Positions 59,301 to 64,000 of a stretch of DNA of 64,000 bases are shown here, piece after piece. Within the stretch, counting starts at the first letter, position 1; each line of letters begins with the position of its first letter. Origin of the DNA: Nevskia soli DSM 19509 (GTDB lineage: Bacteria > Pseudomonadota > Gammaproteobacteria > Nevskiales > Nevskiaceae); contig NZ_KL543998.1 in the NCBI RefSeq assembly GCF_000711955.1, positions 113,054 through 177,053 of the forward strand, given 5' to 3'. The notes under the pieces were generated by a model. That model was not told the origin of the DNA and searched no databases. It was given only the letters and a program-made list of their open reading frames with translations. The translations under genes and the position numbers were made by a program.

Positions 59301-62107
59301 CAGGCATATCCCGTGCTCAGGTCCCACTTGAGTACCGACCCATAAAACTTTCCAGGCGTTGATACATTCTGGTAAACCGCGTCAGTCCAACTCGTTCCCG
59401 CCGAAATACGCGGGTAGTGAATACGCCCTCCATCCGGCAAGATGAGATCCTGATAGGTATACGGATTCATATCGCCGACCATGAACATGTCGTAAGACAG
59501 ATTCGTTCCAACACCAAAGGCACGAGAAGCACTGTCCTGAGGACGATAGCTTCGCCGTAAAACGACCGGCATCACGTCCGGAATTCTGAAGTCGGTCTCC
59601 TCGTTGAGAAACAGCCCTGTCGAGCAATCTACAGGGTCACCACAATGAGGCGGCTTATTCTTCGGATCAGGGGACGGATTCGTTGGATCAGGATCACTAC
59701 CGGAGCCACTACCCGAACCAATACCGGGACCGCTTCCACCTTCGGCGGGCCCCGAATTCGGTGCGTTGCCATCAACCGAAACCATCGCCCCGGTAAATTC
59801 ATAGATCACCACACCCGGATCCGGCATAACCTGCTTGCCGTCGGCAGTGACGGTACCCTGGCCGTAGACATACCAGCCCTTGCCGGTCGAATCGTAGTTC
59901 CAGAAAGTAATGCGGGAGCCGGGGGCCGAGCTGGTGAAGTTCGGATAAACCAGCTGGGCACCCTTGGTAACGTGCCCGTTAGCACCTTCCAGATGGGCCC
60001 CGCCCGGCTGGATAGTAAAATAAGTGGGCACCGGCACGTTCGGCAGCGGAAACGGCGGCTGGTCCGTGGGAATCGCCGTCATGCTGAGCTGCGTGACGAC
60101 CTTGCCTTGCGCGTCGCGGATCACCGTGCCTGCCGGAATACGCAATTCCAGGCCCGGGATCTTCGGATTGGTCAGCACCGTCTGGCTGTTCGTCGGCGAC
60201 GGAATATTCAATGCGTTGGCGCTGTCCAGGCGGGTCATCCAGATGACGAAAGGCAGCACATTCACCTGGTTGGCGACGACGTCGATGCCGTATTCGTAGC
60301 GCCCATATTGCCGCTGGCCCTCGTCGGCGGAGCCGCCGTCGATCACCATGACCTGGTGGCCTGCCGGCACGCCGCGGAGCACGAATTCGCCGTTGGCGTC
60401 GGTACGCACGACATGGTTGCCGATCGAAAGACTGACATTCGCCAGCGGGCGACTGTTGAGGCGCAGGACTTGTCCGCTGATCGCGGTCACACCCCGTTCC
60501 GGCGTCAGCGCACGCGCCGGCACCAGCTTCTTGAGCATTCCCGAGGCAACCGTACCCGGCCTGAGTTTCGCCATCGCTCCGGTAATTTCGGGGTGGCCAT
60601 ACAATGCGCGGCCCAGAGTTTCATTGGCGGGCGGATGGTACTGCCCCCAGTGACCATGGCCGCTGGTCCATTTACCGTGATAGTTGGCGGCCCCCGGCGT
60701 CCAGGTTTCATCGCTGGCGTCGATGCTGGCCACAAGGGATTCATGGGTGGCGTGAGCCTGGTCAATGAGCGAGAACAGGTCTGATGCGCTCTTCGGCAGC
60801 CAGAAATAGGCCGGCGATCCAAAAACCGACTTCTTGCCCTGGACCGGAGCGAGAACCTTGGTGCTGGACGCCGCCGCCGAAGCGCTTGCCTTGGTTGAGA
60901 CGCCATCTGGCGTACTGGCCGTCGATGCGGAATTGGTGCCCTTGGCGGCAGCCTGGGTGCTCGAATCGGTCTTTGGGCTCAACGACTCCGTGGTAAAGCC
61001 GATCGCCGTGAAAGGCAGCAGACGGCCGTTCTGGTCCGTCGCGCCATTGATGAACAGGGTATAGCTGGCGGCAGGTTGAAGCTCCTGGGCCGGGGTCACA
61101 AACAGCAGCGCACCCTCTTCCACCGGGACAACCTTTACGGGCGTGACGCTGCTGGGACCGATCAGGGTGACCGTGTCGGCGTTGAGACTGGTTACCGCCA
61201 TCCGCTTGTTGAAGTGCACCATGAGGGGCTTGCCGATGGGCACGGCCGTGGTATTCCCGGCAGGCCGGGTTTCCACCACCGCGGGCGGCACAGCGTTCGA
61301 CAGGCTTTGCGCCATCAGCAGGGCCTGGTCGCCGCCTACCCCGGAGAACTGGGCGGCGGCTGGGTTATAGACAGAGCCGTTGGCCAGAATCCGCCCATCC
61401 CCGTCCGAGCCGCCCCACAGAAGGATGGAGCTGTTGCCAACCATCGCCGCCAGATGCTTGAGGCGGGCATGGTCCAGCTGCCCATCCAGGACTTCGACCT
61501 GGTGCGACGCCGGGTCGTAGATCTCCGCCTGCAGCAAGGGAGTGCCGTCCTTGCCTACACCGCCGGCAACCAGTACACGGCCGTCGGAAAGAACCGAGGT
61601 GCTGTGGTAGGCGCGCGGAAGCAAGCCTGTGGCGGCGAGCGACTGAATCGTCATCTTGGACAGATCGACTACTTCGGCGCTATCGAGCGCGCGGCCGCCG
61701 CTATCCACCCCACCGAAAACCAGCACGGTGCCGTCGGGCAGCAGCGTTGCACTGTGGCCGGAACGGCCTTGGGCCAGATGGAGGGACAGCGTGGCGATGC
61801 GTGAGCCACTGGCATGCTCCAGAACCAGGTCAACCGGGTGCTCACTGCCGCCAATCGCCAGCCAGCTGCCATCCGGCAGCTGCGTTAGGCTCTGGCCGGG
61901 TGCAGCGACGGGATGTGGAGACGAAACATTGGTCACCGCCGCTGTGACATCATGTGCGGTTGCCGTATCAGATGCGTATTGCGCCTGCGTACCGGCGGTT
62001 GCAACCAGCAGAAACATCGCCAGTGCGTGCAGCGCTCCCTTGGCGAGGTAACCCCGATATGCTTTGCGATACTGACTTTTGTTCGTCACGACTTCCCCCA
62101 CTTTCAA
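56375..62107 (-). CDS. Secreted Kelch/RHS-repeat protein with hydrophobic glycine-rich C-terminus
   Basis: 1910 residues. In order: a signal peptide (~1-42); a Kelch-type propeller (~50-260) with repeats like LPDGTVLVFGGVDSGGRALDS; a bacterial Ig-like (SbsA/Big_5) domain (~275-370); an Ala/Ser/Thr linker; a carboxypeptidase-regulatory-like domain (~540-610); a GSGSGSD linker; a DUF6531-like entry (CGDPVDCSTGLF near 830); many YD/RHS repeats (~930-1680); and the RHS core ending YYNRARYYSPAAGRFTQEDPIGW...NPVTRTDPYG (~1785). The last ~125 residues are variable and hydrophobic (GLGAGAGGILGFGAGVLI, GGLVGSMYGATLGGAAGAG) with a CSC near the end. The RHS half has lower GC than the N-terminal half. 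Confidence 0.85.
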   Translation of the reverse strand: MKVGEVVTNKSQYRKAYRGYLAKGALHALAMFLLVATAGTQAQYASDTATAHDVTAAVTNVSSPHPVAAPGQSLTQLPDGSWLAIGGSEHPVDLVLEHASGSRIATLSLHLAQGRSGHSATLLPDGTVLVFGGVDSGGRALDSAEVVDLSKMTIQSLAATGLLPRAYHSTSVLSDGRVLVAGGVGKDGTPLLQAEIYDPASHQVEVLDGQLDHARLKHLAAMVGNSSILLWGGSDGDGRILANGSVYNPAAAQFSGVGGDQALLMAQSLSNAVPPAVVETRPAGNTTAVPIGKPLMVHFNKRMAVTSLNADTVTLIGPSSVTPVKVVPVEEGALLFVTPAQELQPAASYTLFINGATDQNGRLLPFTAIGFTTESLSPKTDSSTQAAAKGTNSASTASTPDGVSTKASASAAASSTKVLAPVQGKKSVFGSPAYFWLPKSASDLFSLIDQAHATHESLVASIDASDETWTPGAANYHGKWTSGHGHWGQYHPPANETLGRALYGHPEITGAMAKLRPGTVASGMLKKLVPARALTPERGVTAISGQVLRLNSRPLANVSLSIGNHVVRTDANGEFVLRGVPAGHQVMVIDGGSADEGQRQYGRYEYGIDVVANQVNVLPFVIWMTRLDSANALNIPSPTNSQTVLTNPKIPGLELRIPAGTVIRDAQGKVVTQLSMTAIPTDQPPFPLPNVPVPTYFTIQPGGAHLEGANGHVTKGAQLVYPNFTSSAPGSRITFWNYDSTGKGWYVYGQGTVTADGKQVMPDPGVVIYEFTGAMVSVDGNAPNSGPAEGGSGPGIGSGSGSGSDPDPTNPSPDPKNKPPHCGDPVDCSTGLFLNEETDFRIPDVMPVVLRRSYRPQDSASRAFGVGTNLSYDMFMVGDMNPYTYQDLILPDGGRIHYPRISAGTSWTDAVYQNVSTPGKFYGSVLKWDLSTGYAWTLTLKDGTVYSFADEAGSTSARAGAVRAISDRFGNTLTLTRDGNYNLTQVTSPNGRHLNFIYDSSNRVTQASDDLGRTSAYTYDAIGRLIKVTDPAGYFEQYTYDANSNMLTVTDKRGNLMVTNTYDGNGRVSKQTYADSTTLLFAYTVGGNGKVTQTDITDQRGIVHREIFTSSGYLSSVIRAMGRPEQQTTTYTRDPVTNLLSTTTDALGRVTSYTHDALGNLTQITQLYGTANPVTSNMQYSSQFGLLTQITNANGFVTTMSYDGSGNLVQVQDPLGHLSNYTYDVEGRLLTATDANGNTNSFTYFGGDLVSAIDALGRKMVVRTDAVGRTIGTVNPLGAQYSTAYDSLNRIINSVDPNGSQLQFGFDQNGNRTSHTDANNHVAAYTFDAMNHVVTKTDSLSFSESYGYDPIGHLIRRIDRKQQVSGWTYDGLGRVTQAGFGATVANPTAYTSTISQTWDAGDRLTQVVDSANGTIGRSYDALDRMTQETTVQGTVNYTYDAGGRRTSMTVQGQPTVNYTWDNANRLSQIQQAAGASNGNIAQIVTFQYDNANRRTLTILANGVHVAYAYDAANQLSGITYTQTNGGLIGNLAYGYDLAGHRTSVSGSLANVNLPAAIASGVYNANNQLAQWNGVTYSYDANGNLLNDSSRTYTWNARDQLTSLAGISSASFQYDAVGRRIGKNIGGATTGYLYDGGNFVQEKNGAGATAAITANLLTGGTDETFVRMTSTSINTPLLDAMGSTIAETNTAQAIITNYSYDPYGATTQSGISTGSSQQYAGRENDSTGLYYNRARYYSPAAGRFTQEDPIGWASRQANNYAYVGGNPVTRTDPYGLAPPYMGVIPGYPGMSLDQVAQSAVAQGATNAAQSGNAGGSPCTPGDLGHNIGLGAGAGGILGFGAGVLITANVIGFPEVEVIEAGGTAAGSLAVLLTSLSEPAGSLATGGLVGSMYGATLGGAAGAGLTNPCSCQ

Positions 62108-62212
62108 ATCCCCAACTCGATAGACCTGGCTACAAGGTTTTTAAACGCCATCACTTCATCGGGACGTGCAATGCACAACATCGCTGAATGCAACGCCCAT
62201 CACTTCACCACC

Positions 62213-64000
62213 TCAATTGCCCGTTAGGGAAACGGTCGCTGTCCCCGTCCCTCCACCGGTATCGGCCACGACCACCTTGAATGTTCCTGACTGGGCCAAG
62301 GTCAGCGCTCCGGTGCTGTGGACGCCACTCCCGCAGATGTAAGACCAGTTCTGCACCACGCTTCCGTCGGGGTTGTAGAGCGTCATCCCGGGGCAATCGC
62401 CGCTGGGTGTCAGTGAGTACGTCAAGTTGATGGTGACCTGATGCCCCGATGTACCGCTGAAGGGGTAATCGACTCCCTGCCCGGGCGTCCCCATGGTCTG
62501 GGTAACGGCACTGCCATTGACGGCCACCGAAGCGCTTACGTCGGCAGGGACAATGTACCTTTGCAACGTCGCCGTTCCCGTTCCGCCGCCCGAATCAGAA
62601 ACAATCACCTTGAATGTCCCTGTCTGGGTAAGTGTGTAAGGGCCAAAGAACTTCGGACTGCCGCAGATATAACTCAAATTCTGAAATGTGCTGCCATCAG
62701 GGTTGTAGACCGTCATGTTGGGACATTCGCCGCTGGGCGTGAGCGAAAAGCTCAGCCAGAAACTGTCCATTTGACCGGCCACCCCGCTGAAGGTGTAGTC
62801 CATGCCTTGGCCCGGGGTCGTTGAGGTCTGGGTGACCGCCGAACCATCACCCGGAGACGCGGTGGTGGCATCCGCAGGCAGGATGTAGAGCTTCTGGGTC
62901 AGCGTGCCGGTTCCACCGCTTTCCGGCACGATCTTGAGTGTGTGGGTCCCGGATTGCGTCAGAGTAGTAGGCCCATTGAACGTAGTGGATCCGTATGCGG
63001 AGAATCCTTTGAGCGTGCTGCCATCGGGATTGAGGATCGTTACGTCATACCAATTACTGGTGAGCGTGTTGCTGGTCGCCACAAAGCTGATTCTCTGGCC
63101 TGCGGTTCCACTGAATGTATAGAGAGCTCCCTGGCCTGGCGTGGTCGCCGTCATGGTGGTGGCCGATCCATTGGTTGAAATCGCAGCCGAGATATCCGGC
63201 GGGACGATATAGATCTCGACGACCAACGATCCCGTCCCCCACTGTTCGGGCACGATCTTGAGCGTGTGAGTGCCGCTTTGGACCAGGGTGATCGGGCCGT
63301 TGAATGCTGTGGATCCGTACGCAGAGAACGTCTTGAGCGTGCCGCCGTCGGGGTTGAGAATCGTTACGTCATACCAGCTATTGGTGAGGGTGCTGCTCGT
63401 CGCCGTAAAGCTGATTCTCTGGCCAGCGGTCCCGCTAAACGTGTAGGCGGCGCCCTGACCCGGTGTGCCAACCGTCATCGTCGTCGCCGTTCCATTCGTC
63501 GGGATTGGACCCGACAAATCAGGCGGTACGGTGTTCACCTGAAGAGTTAGGGAGCCAGTGCCGGCCCCATATGGGTTGACCACAAACGTGAACGTACCAG
63601 TTTGTGTCAACGTGAAGGGACCAAAAGTCGGCCCACTGGTGAGTCCATTGTTGTATGCCGTAGACCCGTCCGGGTTGAGGAGGGTCAGGGCGAAAAAACC
63701 TCCAGTGCCGTTTAAGGTATCGTTCGAAACCTGGAGGCTGATGCGCTGGCCCGACGTTCCGCTGAAGCTAAGGCGCCCCTGCTGCGTCGGCACCGTGATG
63801 GACATGGTCGTGGCTGTGCCGTTGGCCGAAACCGTCTGGCTCCAGGGTGTCGTATTGTAGATCTGCAGCGTGATGCTTCCGGTATCGGCGCCATTGGGGG
63901 TCAGTACGATGGTGTAGGTCCCTATCGCAGCAAGCGTGAAGGCATTCGCTCCAGAGCAGAACGATGTACTGGCCACCTGCGTAGTCGCCGGGGACGGGCC
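62213..64000 (-). CDS. Tandem PPC-like repeat protein (5' end beyond the window)
   Basis: The frame is open to the right edge, so at least 595 residues are encoded; a GTG at 63976 is not necessarily the start. At least five blocks of ~95 residues are seen. Each has TPGQGxxYTFSGTAGQ, a xxLNPDGSTxxxx centre, GPxTLxQSGTxxxxVxxxxxGTGxxTLxxYIVPxD, then an Asn-Gly-(T/S)A linker. This resembles bacterial pre-peptidase C-terminal (PPC) or similar beta-sandwich repeats of secreted proteins. It ends 105 bases before the RHS gene on the same strand, so they are probably co-transcribed. Confidence 0.75.
   Translation of the reverse strand, partial: GPSPATTQVASTSFCSGANAFTLAAIGTYTIVLTPNGADTGSITLQIYNTTPWSQTVSANGTATTMSITVPTQQGRLSFSGTSGQRISLQVSNDTLNGTGGFFALTLLNPDGSTAYNNGLTSGPTFGPFTLTQTGTFTFVVNPYGAGTGSLTLQVNTVPPDLSGPIPTNGTATTMTVGTPGQGAAYTFSGTAGQRISFTATSSTLTNSWYDVTILNPDGGTLKTFSAYGSTAFNGPITLVQSGTHTLKIVPEQWGTGSLVVEIYIVPPDISAAISTNGSATTMTATTPGQGALYTFSGTAGQRISFVATSNTLTSNWYDVTILNPDGSTLKGFSAYGSTTFNGPTTLTQSGTHTLKIVPESGGTGTLTQKLYILPADATTASPGDGSAVTQTSTTPGQGMDYTFSGVAGQMDSFWLSFSLTPSGECPNMTVYNPDGSTFQNLSYICGSPKFFGPYTLTQTGTFKVIVSDSGGGTGTATLQRYIVPADVSASVAVNGSAVTQTMGTPGQGVDYPFSGTSGHQVTINLTYSLTPSGDCPGMTLYNPDGSVVQNWSYICGSGVHSTGALTLAQSGTFKVVVADTGGGTGTATVSLTGN
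62580..63540 (-). repeat. Tandem ~290-bp coding repeats in the PPC-like protein
   Basis: Adjacent units around 62880-63170 and 63180-63470 are very similar at the DNA level; for example, TACGTCATACCA and GTGCCGCCGTCGGGGTTGAG-type blocks recur at about 295-base spacing. Units nearer the 3' end are more diverged. This indicates recent unit duplication and possible copy-number variation. Confidence 0.65.

Noticed and set aside
62580..63540. Regular ~290-base repeats considered as a CRISPR array
   Set aside because: The repeats are long, coding, and keep a protein frame. There are no short direct repeats with unique spacers and no cas genes.

Overview
The window looks like a chromosomal segment of a GC-rich, free-living, surface-associated gammaproteobacterium. 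The order ygfB-pepP-ubiH-ubiI, a fused kinase/acetyltransferase ArgA, a full Wsp surface-sensing operon and Xanthomonadales/Nevskiales-style short palindromic repeats support this. The genus is not determined; Nevskiaceae/Xanthomonadales-like is my inference. Coding density is high. No tRNA, rRNA or CRISPR array was seen.

Layout. 1-2.6 kb: the 3' end of a filamentous-haemagglutinin-like adhesin, coupled to a FecR-domain secreted protein. 2.7-5.8 kb: a compact SapC / sulfotransferase-like / glycosyltransferase operon. 5.8-12.2 kb (minus): ygfB-pepP-ubiH-ubiI, with two tandem DUF3667 membrane genes inserted before ubiH and an extra ~36-residue segment inside UbiH. 12.3-13.7 kb: argA. 13.9-19.6 kb: a cluster whose three transcription units each carry an FNR/ANR-like site at class II distance from a -10 element: universal stress protein + acyl-CoA ligase, marC + a ferritin-VIT1 (MbfA-like) iron transporter, and an Old Yellow Enzyme. 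19.7-28.6 kb (minus): wspABCDEFR, with WspR keeping GGEEF and the RxxD I-site. A ~246-bp MITE with 33-bp inverted ends sits directly against the start codon of bioA (29.4 kb).

30.9-39.1 kb: a secreted protein made of two copies of one Cys-containing repeat, a VOC/MarR divergent pair, fdxA and addB-addA. 39.4-43.0 kb: a 1214-residue fusion of an amino-acid-permease-like module to HAMP-PAS-GGDEF-EAL. 43.1-53.4 kb: a sulfur-scavenging locus in two divergent arms. The left arm encodes a substrate-binding protein, an AprA/FrdA-like flavoprotein, a two-cluster ferredoxin and a HEAT-repeat protein. The right arm encodes two more SsuA-like proteins, SsuD, an SfnB/DszC-type flavin monooxygenase, SsuC and SsuB. 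An array of four perfect hairpins lies between ssuC and ssuB. No SsuE flavin reductase is present in the window.

53.8-55.0 kb: rcnA/rcnR with a large inverted-repeat operator. 55.0-56.4 kb: a lower-GC stretch of small orphan ORFs. 56.4-64 kb (minus): a secreted Kelch/RHS protein with a hydrophobic, glycine-rich C-terminus, followed by a small 2-TM protein (immunity candidate) and preceded by a PPC-repeat protein cut by the window edge. The least explained material is the flavoprotein/ferredoxin/HEAT module of the sulfonate locus, the permease-c-di-GMP fusion, and the RHS locus with its small membrane partner.
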